Positions 54,545 through 64,000 of a DNA stretch of 64,000 nt are shown here, piece by piece (within the stretch, counting starts at the first letter, position 1; each line of letters begins with the position of its first letter). Source of the DNA: Alentia gelatinosa (taxonomy: Eukaryota > Annelida > Polychaeta > Phyllodocida > Polynoidae). Location: NCBI GenBank assembly GCA_950022655.1, contig OX465583.1, positions 10,437,798 to 10,501,797 of the forward strand, written 5' to 3'. A model generated the notes under the pieces. The model searched no databases and was not told the DNA's origin. It saw only the letters and a list, made by a program, of their open reading frames with translations. A program made the position numbers and the translations under genes.

Positions 54545-55442
54545 AGGCATACCTTGAAAATAAAAAAACTATAAATTGAATATGATGATCTCCAATTGTT
54601 GTAGAACACAGATCTAACTGAACAATTGGGGCCACCATATCAGTTAGGCCCGGCGTCCACCTACTATGATATGGCACCGATATGGTCTACGATGCACCTC
54701 CTGATACAAAATCAAAATCGCGTCGGAAGGTCACCTAATATCGGGACAGTTGACCACGTTTCTGCGATTAGACACAAAAAAAACCCCATACAATGCGTGG
54801 TGGATTGGCATGTCTAGACATATGTCTACGATTTTGCACCTTCCCGATATGTCTCAGATATTGTATCGGTGCCATATCGGTAACTCTAAATTTCTATCGT
54901 AGTAGGTGGACGCCTGGCCTTATTGATTCAGAGATTGGTCTCATGAGGATATAATAATCATTAATTTTAAGCAGTTGAATTTCACATACTAAAAAGCATG
55001 TCTTCAAGCTTTCACAGGAAATAACATATGTGGAGTACTATAGATACAAGTTTTAAAAAACAATGGTCACAGTTCACAGGTCACAGTTCTTATTTTTGAG
55101 ACAATTAAAGAAGGTCATACTTTTAAGTATATTTCCTATGCAGATCATGCATAAGATAATGAGCATATTGTGCCTATTGGTTGGGTGATACATATTGGTT
55201 GGGTTATATTTTATCCATTTGGCATTCGGTTTCTTGTGATTCATTCTAATGCCATATGAGTAGATTTGCTGTTTTTGTCCAGTTTATCCAATCTCAGCAG
55301 GCAAAATGTGCTAATTTATATTTGTGATGGCCCATTTCTAAAAAATAGCAATGTGTTCCAGAACATTTGCAGATCTTCACATTAGATTTCCAGGAAATTG
55401 ACATGGGTTTTTACTTTTCAAGACAAATTGTCCGATATGCCT
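54545..55442 (-). mobile_element. TTAA-targeting MITE M, copy 3, with MITE A inside
   Basis: Starts AGGCATACC at 54545 and ends TCCGATATGCCT, followed by TTAA at 55443-55446. The interior word GAATATGATGATCTCC is shared with copies 1 and 2. A MITE A copy (54647-54919) is inserted in it. Confidence 0.7.
54647..54919 (+). mobile_element. MITE A copy inside MITE M copy 3
   Basis: TIRs as in family A, with TTA at 54644-54646 and 54920-54922. Confidence 0.85.
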
Positions 55443-55446
55443 TTAA

Positions 55447-55646
55447 AGTCTAATTGAACAAATTTGATGTCAAACTCCTCCAAACAAACAAACAAACAAA
55501 CATGGAAGATATTAAGCCTGTGATAATACACAGCCATCATTTAGGGATATACTTCAGCGACTACAATTAGAATCAGGGGTCCGGTACATAAATTTTGAAC
55601 GATCATATAAAAATATTGTACAATGGTCCTAGGGCTGATATCGTAA
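55447..55646. other. short intergenic before the Ty3/Gypsy element
   Basis: Includes a small (AAAC)n run at 55480-55500. No gene. Confidence 0.4.
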
Positions 55647-56177
55647 TGTAGTGGGACGGGAATCCAGCAGTGTTCGTTTGTTTCACGGAAGGTGGCGCGA
55701 TATGCCGATCCTTACTGTGCAGTGATTCCGGACAACGCTGCACACGAGAGTGGCGCGGTGGAGACCGGGATTACGTAACGCTTAGTATATATACTCAGCG
55801 TTCACAGTAGGTCGACAGGCTGTCCTCGCGCGTCCCTTCTACGGAACGGATCCTTGGGCCCTCACTTTGCAGGCGGGTTCTTGTAACCTTCCTGGTGGTT
55901 AGGCTGATCTTCCGGATTGGCCTATCCAGCGTTACCTAGCACCTATGTGCTAGGGTACTGTACTTTTAGGGAAGATCTTCCAGATCTTTCCGGGAAGTAA
56001 GTGATTAATAAACACCCTTGTTTATTAAGTGACGCTGTTGTGTTATGTGTGAATAGGTCTGTGCAAACTAACCGAAAACCGAACCAACCTACGTAAGTGC
56101 GTAGGGTGGGATCCTGCCTGGGACTAGCGTTCCGGATTGGGGTCATCCAACCTGCTAGACAGGCAGCGACCACCACA
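55647..56177 (+). repeat. 5' LTR of the Ty3/Gypsy element
   Basis: 531 bp, TGTAGTGG ... CCACCACA. TATATATAC near 55788-55798 is the probable TATA region, and AATAAACACC near 56007 the probable poly(A) signal. Confidence 0.9.
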
Positions 56178-56178
56178 C

Positions 56179-56196
56179 TGGTGCCGTGACCAGGAT
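56179..56196 (+). promoter_or_regulatory. primer-binding site, probably tRNA-His
   Basis: TGGTGCCGTGACCAGGAT starts one base after the LTR. Its complement ends GTCACGGCACCA, matching the acceptor 3' end of animal tRNA-His as I know it. Confidence 0.65.
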
Positions 56197-56231
56197 CCCA
56201 GGTTGCTTGCACAACCCGGGATTCTCGGTAA

Positions 56232-57560
56232 ATGCACGGATCTGGAATAAAAACCAGATCTAAGGCTGAACAGGAGAGTGAAGATGGGGAGGTAACTTCT
56301 CAACAAACTCTTCCGGCCCGGAATGATGACAAGTCTCCAAAACCAGAGGGAGGGGGTGAAACCCAGAAGTCTGGCAAGGAGAAATCTCGGAAGAGAACCG
56401 CCGCTCAGAACCTGAGTTCGACGGTCCTGAAGAGTTTCAGTCCGGCGGCCGACAGCCGACATGGCCCCGCAAGGGATCTGGAGGGACTCAGTAAAATTGG
56501 GTCTCAGACAGATAGTCCCGGAGAGTCTAGTACTCCCCGGAATAGGTCGGAAAATACCTTAAGGGTATCTTCCGAGGAAGTTCCTGTAGGTTTCCTTGGA
56601 CCCGAACTCTTAGCCGAGTTTGATAGGGAAAGGGAAGCCAGAGCCATGTGTCGGGAACTAGAAGCTCGAAACCGTGAGATCGCCGAGAAGGTAGCCCAAA
56701 GGCACCATAACTTGGAAGAACTCTCGGTTCGCGAGATTGAGACTCTAGAAAAAATCGAGCGTTTGGACCAACATGTACAATACATGAAGGACCAAGTTCG
56801 ACTAGCAGAGACAGAATCATCCCAACGGATGCCTATGTCCCAAGCTGGCTGGAGTAATGTGAGAGATCATCTATATTCCCCACCAGGGAGAGTAGATGAT
56901 CCAGAGAAGACCCCTAACAGATTCATATCTGGAACAAAGGGTGTAAAGACTCCTTTGGTTAGCTTCCGGCTACCCTCTAAGTCAAGAATGGGTACTCCGA
57001 GTTCCGAACGTACTAGTAAAGCTATAGCTGAGCTAGGGTTCAACTCGTTCAACCAAGTCCGGGAACAGGATCGGATCTTTAACTTGTCAATGGCGAGAGC
57101 TGACAAGGTTCCGATGATGCGCCCAGAGAACGCAGCCAGAAAGAACGCTGTTATTCCAAAACCTTACGGGAAAGGAATGGAGTGGGAACACTGGTTCGCG
57201 GGATTTTGTGAGGACATACAATGTAATGGCTGGAATAAAGTCGATGCATTGCCATACCTCAAAAGAGCGTTGCGAGATGGACCCGGGGAAGCTGCACTTC
57301 GCGCTTTTCGCCGTTCCGGTGGTACGGAATGGGATGAGTTAGTGGAGGTAGCCTCATACTACTGTGGTCAGTTGGTAACGCTGAACCCCCGTTCCACTTT
57401 TTTAAAGAGGATCCAGGGTAAAGAGGAGACAACTCGCGCCTATGGGCTAGCTTTGCAACAAATGTTGTTAGAGGTTTACCCAGGGACGGGATTAGATTCT
57501 CCTGCACTGCATGAAGATCTACAAACTCAGTTTGTAAAGGACTTCGAGATGATGACGTGA
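56232..57560 (+). pseudogene. gag (capsid part) of the Ty3/Gypsy element
   Basis: 442 codons. The N-terminal half is Ser/Lys/Glu-rich with a coiled-coil-like stretch at about residues 140-200 (RELEARNREIAEKVAQRHHN). The C-terminal half resembles a retroelement capsid (WEHWFAGFCEDIQCNGWNK, then GPGEAALRAF and a block ending LQTQFVKDF). The frame stops at TGA 57558-57560, while homologous sequence continues in the -1 frame. This could be a one-base indel or a frameshift site, but no classic slippery heptamer is evident. Confidence 0.8.
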
Positions 57561-58132
57561 GAGCGGAAGTCATCTCTAAATGGGAGCCCGGTATGAACTT
57601 CATGCAGGTATTGCGAATAGTAGATGCCTATGAACAACGGTGTATACTATTCGGAAAATATGCTAATCCAGGGAAAACTTCTCGGGTTAACATAGTGGGT
57701 TCTACTTGGTCACAAGTAGAGGAAGATACCTACGAGTGTCAGGAAGCGGAAATAGAGGATATACTCTCTAATGTCCGCTCGATGGTACTCGGAAGAGGAG
57801 GCTTCAATAGACGGGGACGTGGAAGAGGTCGAACCCCTAGCTTTGGAAGGAACAGCGATGTACCTTCTGTGGCAGAGGCAAAACCAATAATCACTGATCC
57901 TGAAGGAAATTCCTCAGAGGTTATGAAGTTGTTGACCAAAATCAATGAAACACTGAATCAGGTGGAGAAAAACCAGCTGGATGTCCGACGTTGTTGGCGG
58001 TGCAACAAAATGGGACATATCTCTCCAGATTATCCAGAAACCCGGAACGTTACTACGGTGGAAACATCTCGTAGTCTGCCTGCGTTGATGGTTGCCTCTC
58101 AGAGTGAACCGGAAAACAAAGGAGGACTGTAG
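57557..58132 (+). pseudogene. gag (nucleocapsid part) of the Ty3/Gypsy element
   Basis: 191 codons in the -1 frame relative to the upstream gag part, so it has no start of its own. It contains an Arg/Gly-rich patch (RRGRGRGRTPSFGR) and one zinc knuckle, CWRCNKMGHISPDYPE near residues 146-161, where the fourth ligand, normally Cys, is Tyr. Ends at TAG 58130. Confidence 0.8.
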
Positions 58133-58188
58133 CGAGTGGCAACACTGCGGTCCGGGAAGGAAAGTGCCAGGAGACACAAACCTGTGAG

Positions 58189-58687
58189 ATGTATAAGGAG
58201 GAAAATATTTCCAACTTACCAGAAAAGGGGAAGATACAAAATACGGTCGCAACGATCTGTAGTAAGTATCTTTCACCCGGGCATCCTTGTCTGCAATGGC
58301 TTTGTCAACGCGGATGGGATCTTGGAACCTTGGATGGAATCTCACGGTTTATAAGACAACCGTCCCCTTTGGGAGGACGACGTTGGTATGTGCCGGCTAG
58401 AATTCAAGGAAGAAAGGTGGATCTATTGTTGGATACTGGTGCTAGACAACGGACTCTATCAGTCTCTTGGATTTGCGCAGGAATGTCATGTTCCTGGAGC
58501 CTCGGCAAAAGCTGCTAATGGTACTCATATGAGGTGCTATGGTAGTGTGATTATTCCAGTCTCAATAGGTAACACTGAATTCGTATGGGGTCCCATACTC
58601 AGTGATATCGAAGAAAGTGGAATATTAGGCGTAGATTTTCTCACCCTCTATGGAGGCTCTGTAGATCTACCTGATGGCACTCTCTGA
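58189..58687 (+). pseudogene. aspartic protease region, split across two frames
   Basis: The active-site motif LLLDTGA lies at 58423-58443 in one frame. The C-terminal hallmark ILGVDFL lies at 58622-58642 in another, so a frame change falls between about 58445 and 58500. The second frame ends at TGA 58685. Not functional as read. Confidence 0.75.
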
Positions 58688-58760
58688 CTCAAATTTCCTG
58701 AGTTAATGGAGGTGGAATGTAGTTGTCGACGGATCTCTTCATTGATTTCTGTCCGACAAG

Positions 58761-61409
58761 ATGTGGGCATCCCCCCCCCAGCAGATGGTTAATGTCCTGA
58801 TAGCTGGGGAAGGTGACTTACCACGTGGAGATGCACTTTTCGAGCCAGACCCAGAACTGTTTTCTAAAAAAGGAATACAGGCCTGGGATACCCTGATCGG
58901 AAGTGCCAGAGAAGGATCAATTCCTATAAGTAATCATACCTCCGGGTTGATTAAATTAAGGAAGGGTGATACATTGGGCTGGGTAACTCTAGCTCATGTA
59001 GATGGCCTAGTGGACTCCAGTCCACAGGGAATCACACCTATTCCTGTTTCCGAAATAACCAGGGAAGATGGACAATCTAAACTGGAAAGGTCGGACTTAA
59101 TAGGAATTGATTATGAAGAAGTGCGGGTTAGTGCTATCGATACAGGAACGGGATCCCTTCCAGTTCCGAGTCCATTGCACGAAACTCTGGAAACTTTAGT
59201 TCAGACGACAGACACACTAAACAGTGGGGAACGACATGAACTAAGGATTCTTTTGAAAAAGATGGAGTCAATCTTTACTCGACCTGGAGATCCCTTGGGG
59301 AGAACGGATCGAGTAGAACACATGATTGACACTGAAGGTCATCAACCTTTCCGCCTTCCTTATCGACGGCTACCTCCGGTAAAACGGGAAGCTTTAGAAG
59401 AGGAAGTAGGGAAAATGATGGACCAGAAAGTAATCATCCCCAGTGCAAGTCCTTGGGCTAGCCCAGTGGTAATGGTTACTAAAAAGGATGGTACTTGCCG
59501 ATTCTGTATTGATTACAGAAAATTGAATGGTATCACCCGGAAGGATGCCTACCCAATACCCCGGATCGATGAGAGTCTCGACTCTCTGGGAGGGAACCAG
59601 TGGTTTTGTACTCTGGATCTCCAGTCTGGATATTGGCAGGTAAAGATGAACAGTGGCGATCAGTCTAAAACGGCGTTCACCACTCATCAAGGGCTTTACG
59701 AGTTCACAGTAATGCCATTTGGCCTCTGTAACGCTCCTGCAACTTTCGAATCCATGATGGATCAGATGTTGCGGGGTCTACAGTGGAAAAAGTGTTTGGT
59801 TTATCTAGACGACATAATCATCTTCGGAAAGAATTATGTTGAATGTTTAGAAAACCTGAGAGAGGTATTTGAGCGTATTCAATCTTATGGGTTGAAACTC
59901 AAACCTCAAAAATGTAAGCTGTTTCGCAAATCTGTGGAATACTTAGGACGGATAGTTTCCGGAAATGGAATCCGGGCAGATCCTTCTAAGTTGGAGGTAG
60001 TGGCTAATTGGCCACGCCCCCAGAATATAAAAGACATAAGGTCTTTCCTAGGATTTTGTTCGTATTACCGCGACTTTATCCCGGGTTTTTCTGAAATTGC
60101 ACACCCTATGCAACAGTATGTAGTACTAGATAAGCCAGGGAAGCAAAAAGAGATCCAATGGACTCCGGAAGCTGAACACGCTTTTCTGGGACTAAAAAGA
60201 AAGTTTACGGAGACCCCCGTATTGAAATACCCTCTAGCCCAGGGTCGGTTCATTCTCGACACTGATGCTAGTAATGAGAGTATTGGAGCGGCTTTGTCTC
60301 AGATACAAGATGGTATAGAGGTTCCAATAGCTTTTGCCAGCAACAGCTTAAGTAAAAGTCAGCGGAACTACTGTACTACTAAGAGGGAACTCTTAGCGGT
60401 TGTGGTGTATGTAAGAAAATATCGACACTTCTTAGCAGGTGGAGATTTCATCCTACGTACTGACCATTCTTCTCTCAAATGGCTCTTTAACTTTAAAGAC
60501 GCCGAGGGAATGATTGGAAGATGGCTGGCAGCTCTCTCCGAATTCGGGTTGACTAACTGCCAGATTGAACACCGGGCTGGAAAGTCACACATTAATGCGG
60601 ATTGTCTCTCAAGGAGACCAGTGCGGAAATGTGGACGACCAGATTGTCGGGATTGTGGCGAGCATAGAGCAGTCATAGCTACTCTACGTTCCCAGAAAGT
60701 GAAGCCGCCATTAAACTATCAGTGGACACTAGAACAGATTAAGGAAAGTCAACAGGCTGACCCAGATTTGTTCCGGTTAACTAAACTGATAGCTAATGGA
60801 CTCCATAGACCTACAGGACCCGAGATCTCGCCTGAAAACCGAGAATTTCGGAATCTATGTGGTCAATGGAAAGAGCTAGAGATCCGTGATGGAGTATTAT
60901 ATCGATGGAGAACCACATTGCAACCACTTAAACGTGCTCTACAACTAGTGGTCCCTCGAGAATTACGATCCGGACTAATGACCCTATGTCATGAACATAG
61001 GAGTGCAGCTCATCTAGGACGGAAAAGAACGGTAGCCAGAATAAGGCGTCGTTACTACTGGCCTGGAATGGGTGCAGATATTCGAAGATGGATATCTGGA
61101 TGTTCCATATGTAGCAAAGTCAAACCCGGGGTAGGACTTGGAAAGATGCCGTTACAACAGGAACTGTTTGGTGTCAGGTTTGCCAGAATCGCTCTAGATA
61201 TCATATCTGGTATCGACGAGTCAGAGGAAGGAAATACCTGTATGATGGTGGTGATGGATTATTACACAAAATATGTGCAGATCTATCCCATGAAAAATCA
61301 CAAAGCTGCCACGTGTGCGGAAGCTTTAGTGAAAAACTGGATGTTGCCTTTTGGAACTCCGAGCGTACTACATTCCGACCAAGGAAGGGAATTTGAATCC
61401 CAGATCTGA
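58761..61409 (+). pseudogene. pol: RT, RNase H and N-terminal integrase
   Basis: 882 codons. RT: a PYRRLPPVKREALEEEV entry block near residue 200, LDLQSGYWQ near 286 and the catalytic box YLDDIIIFG at 348. RNase H: LDTDASN with catalytic Asp at 500. Integrase: zinc module H-x-H...CSIC at about 743-783, first catalytic Asp in ALDIISG near 813 and second in LHSDQGREF near 872. The start ATG is only the first in the open frame; coding probably entered from the protease across a C run at 58769-58777. TGA at 61407-61409 cuts integrase before its third acidic residue. Confidence 0.9.
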
Positions 61410-62447
61410 AAAGAAATGTGTAGGATACTCGAGATTAAAAAGACACATACGAATCCATATCATCCCCAATCAGATGGTATGGTAGAGAGATTCAACCGGA
61501 CATTGATCCAGTGTCTTCGGACCCTGGTAGATGAAAATCGGAAGAATTGGGATGAATTAGCACCATTTATAGCTCACGCATATAATGGGACCATTCATTC
61601 AAGCACGGGGTGTTCACCTAATTTACTCGTCTTTGGCGAGGAAATAGTAATGCCCGCGGACATAGTCTATGGGGTTCCTGGAATGTCTACGGATGATCCT
61701 TGTCCCATAGGATTTGTCGAAAAACTCAGAGAACGTTTTGTAGAGGGATATTACCTTGCGAGACGGAATCTGACGAAAGCAGCAGAGTGGCAAAAGACTG
61801 GACATGACGTCAATCTTAAACCACGTAAGTTCCGAGTAGGAGACCGGGTTGTACGATACCACACTCCGTTGGTAAATGTAAAACTCGCTCCTAACTGGGA
61901 CGAACCATTCAGAATTGTTCAATTATTGTCAGAAATGACAGTAGTGATAGAAGACGAATGGTCAAGAAGGCGTTATAAATCCCATGTAGCTCGTTTAAGA
62001 CTATGGGAAGGAAAGCGTGAATGTTCCGACTTTGAAGTTTCACACCCTGCTACAAAGCGAGATGTGTCACTGAACACGGGTCCTACTGGGAAACCAGGGA
62101 GGTCCCGGGTTCAAAGAGCCGGGAAGCCGGGTGTCAAACCCCCGTCAACATGGCGGAGGCAGACCCCGATAGGGAAGTCCCGGTCAAAGGTTACCGGGGT
62201 TCCGAGTGGGTGCTCGCCTACACGGCGAAAACCGGGACGTCCGCGGAAGGTGATTCCTACTTACGCTAACCTAAAAAGGGAAGTGTGGGTAGAAGAAAAA
62301 CCTAACACGGAAAAGTCTAAATTTGCTACAAATCGAGCCGTGTATAATAAACATGGTTCGAGATGTAGAATGGAGTCTAAAATAGACTCAAAACCCCGCC
62401 GCAGCTCTCGATTAAAATCGAAGGCTGTGGTTAACTACAAAGAGTAG
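61410..62447 (+). pseudogene. integrase C-terminal part with GPY/F-like domain and AT-hook
   Basis: Same frame as the upstream pol ORF, after the stop. It carries the third catalytic residue in SDGMVERFNRTL and a C-terminal module with VGDRVVRYHTPL ... LAPNWDEPFRIVQLL, comparable to the GPY/F domain. A long basic tail contains RKPGRPRK (62224-62250), an AT-hook-like motif. No chromodomain is recognisable. Ends at TAG 62445. Confidence 0.8.
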
Positions 62448-63020
62448 TGGTGCCGGGGTTGTCGAAAACACAACGAGAAGCAATGGTACGAAATGTAGAT
62501 CGTTGGTAGTCAGTGACATGTCGATTATACATGAATGTTGATCAAATAGTTACCTTAAAATCAGTCGTTATGTGCCGCAGCCCAGACGTTGCTCTAAGGG
62601 ACCCCGTCGAGGACCCTCTAGAGGCTGCAGAATTGCCGAACGCTCTGAAAGGTCTGATCCATTTACATGGAAATTAGACAAGTCTCCCATACTATCAGCG
62701 AGATACACGACGGCGATAAGAATTCCCACACTACAGAGAACTCGGGGTGGAGCTCGAAAAGGGGTTTCCCCGGGTTCCGGAACCTGTGCTGGGTGATTGA
62801 AGGCGTGAACGAATCAAGTCGAGCGTAACGCTGACCTTTGGTTTCTTCACGCATGCAGTGTTGAGACGCTCAAGATGAGCCAGTCTCGACACGGTTGATT
62901 GGTTCGCGACAGTGAATCTAGGTCACTTAGGAGTATATAAGACCCTGTTTTTTATATGTTGTAATTTTTAATTGGGTAGTCCCTTAGCAGCAAAATGGCT
63001 GCCTTGGTTCCCGCCTTAGT
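62448..63020 (+). other. 3' untranslated internal region of the Ty3/Gypsy element
   Basis: About 570 bp between the pol stop and the polypurine tract, with no open frame of note and no env-like segment. Confidence 0.6.
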
Positions 63021-63038
63021 AAAAACTGGGAGGGGTAA
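63021..63038 (+). promoter_or_regulatory. polypurine tract
   Basis: AAAAACTGGGAGGGGTAA directly before the 3' LTR, the expected plus-strand primer. Confidence 0.75.
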
Positions 63039-63569
63039 TGTAGTGGGACGGGAATCCAGCAGTGTTCGTTTGTTTCATGGAAGGTGGCGCGATATGCCGA
63101 TCCTTACTGTGCAGTGATTCCGGACAACGCCGCACACGAGAGTGGCGCGGTGGAGACCGGGATTACGTAACGCTTAGTATATATACTCAGCGTTCCCAGT
63201 AGGTCGACAGGCTGTCCTCGCGCGTCCCTTCTACGGAACGGATCCTTGGGCCCTCACTTTGCAGGCGGGTTCTTGTAACCTTCCTGGTGGTTAGGCTGAT
63301 CCTCCGGATTGGCCTATCCAGCGTTACCTAGCACCTATGTGCTAGGGTACTGTACTTGTAGGGAAGATCTTCCAGATCTTTCCGGGAAGTAAGTGATTAA
63401 TAAACACCCTTGCTTATTAAGTGACGTTGTTGTGTTATGTGTGAATAGGTCTGTGCAAACTAACCGAAAACCGAACCAACCTACGTAAGTGCGTAGGGTG
63501 GGATCCTGCCTGGAACTAGCGTTCCGGATTGGGGTCATCCAACCTGCTAGACAGGCGGCGACCACCACA
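63039..63569 (+). repeat. 3' LTR of the Ty3/Gypsy element
   Basis: 531 bp, the same ends as the 5' LTR. Confidence 0.9.
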
Positions 63570-64000
63570 GTTACATACATTTTTTGTCGTAAGCTACGAT
63601 CATTTTACGATACGCCAAAATGAGATGCCTCAAAATCGTTACATAAAGATTGACCTACAACGTGCAAATGGTCTCAAGTCGTCTAAGATGGGAGGGGGGG
63701 GGGGGGGTGCATAGCTTTCACATAGTAAGACTATTGCCCCGTACGATTTTGTGCAAATGTGAATGGTCATTTCATATGTTAAGACGAAAATGCCGTCAAA
63801 TGTTCAACCTTAAGACCAAAATGACTGAGGAAATGCCTATTGTGAATTAGTAAAGTTGATGATATTATATTACCTTTGACATTATCATCCTATCATCCTT
63901 TCATCTCTAGTTATAAGATAGTTACTAAGCATGGATGTATACTATACCTTGTTCCCTAGTTGGATTATTGTATTGTATTATGTATTATATATATATATAT
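63570..64000. other. intergenic, no gene seen
   Basis: Contains a G run near 63693 and an (AT)n run at the window edge. No gene. Confidence 0.4.

Larger units (their letters stand above)
55647..63569 (+). mobile_element. full-length, coding-defective Ty3/Gypsy LTR retrotransposon
   Basis: 7.9 kb with two 531-bp LTRs, a primer-binding site next to the 5' LTR, gag, pol in the order protease, RT, RNase H, integrase, and a polypurine tract before the 3' LTR. That order defines Ty3/Gypsy. There is no env ORF and no chromodomain. The LTRs differ at 9 of 531 positions by my reading. Lesions: a reading-frame change in gag near 57550, a lost last zinc-knuckle Cys, a frame change inside protease, a stop at 58685, a frame change at the C run near 58770 and a stop at 61407 in integrase. 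Flanking 4-mers GTAA and GTTA differ at one position. Confidence 0.9.

Noticed and set aside
55647..63569. Endogenous retrovirus with an envelope gene
   Set aside because: No env-like ORF or signal/membrane pattern between the pol stop and the 3' LTR. The element is best called a Ty3/Gypsy retrotransposon.

Overview
The window is a repeat-dominated piece of an animal nuclear genome. It has one convincing host gene in 64 kb, eukaryotic TIR transposons with TTA/TAA, TTAA or TA duplications, LINE and Ty3/Gypsy retroelements, many microsatellites, and a degenerate TTAGGG-like tract. A single-ORF LicD-family protein plus dense MITEs fits a bilaterian invertebrate, perhaps a mollusc, another lophotrochozoan or a lancelet. 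I cannot name the species from sequence alone.

Layout. 0-6 kb: a LINE endonuclease scrap, two LTR-like promoter modules, a 1.26-kb TIR element and a solo Ty3/Gypsy LTR nested in a Tc1-like MITE. 6.3-7.9 kb: a GC-rich leader and an intact 362-codon LicD-type membrane protein gene. 10-11.5 kb: a stack of nested TIR elements. 12.8-19.5 kb: ten copies of an unusual element called PCE here (palindrome + core element). 20.3-20.7 kb: a CpG-rich patch with two RFX-type X-boxes. 22-30 kb: more MITEs, a 0.64-kb foldback element and a LINE tail. 30.8-35.6 kb: two large arrays of the same 16-bp minisatellite on opposite strands, with a nested element pair between them. 36-49 kb: more PCEs, LINE 3' ends, PIF/Harbinger-type MITEs and an interstitial telomere-like tract. 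49-55.5 kb: further TIR elements. 55.6-63.6 kb: a complete but disabled Ty3/Gypsy retrotransposon with 531-bp LTRs.

Main discovery candidate. About twenty PCE copies share one architecture: a core bounded by a short inverted motif, followed on one side only by a 100-160 bp imperfect palindrome. Subfamilies differ almost completely in sequence but keep the layout. In ten copies both palindrome arms carry CTCG on the strand that reads core-to-palindrome, so the folded stem has a tandem mismatch (T/C on one strand, G/A flanked by C and G on the other). The polarity of this mismatch follows element orientation in 10 of 10 copies. Four copies have the same feature just below the apical loop. I do not recognise this as a described family; it may be a non-autonomous element whose single-stranded hairpin is read in a strand-specific way.

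Apart from the LicD gene and retroelement ORFs, I see no convincing protein-coding gene, tRNA, rRNA or CRISPR array. Most long ORFs elsewhere are open because they lie in simple or tandem repeats.
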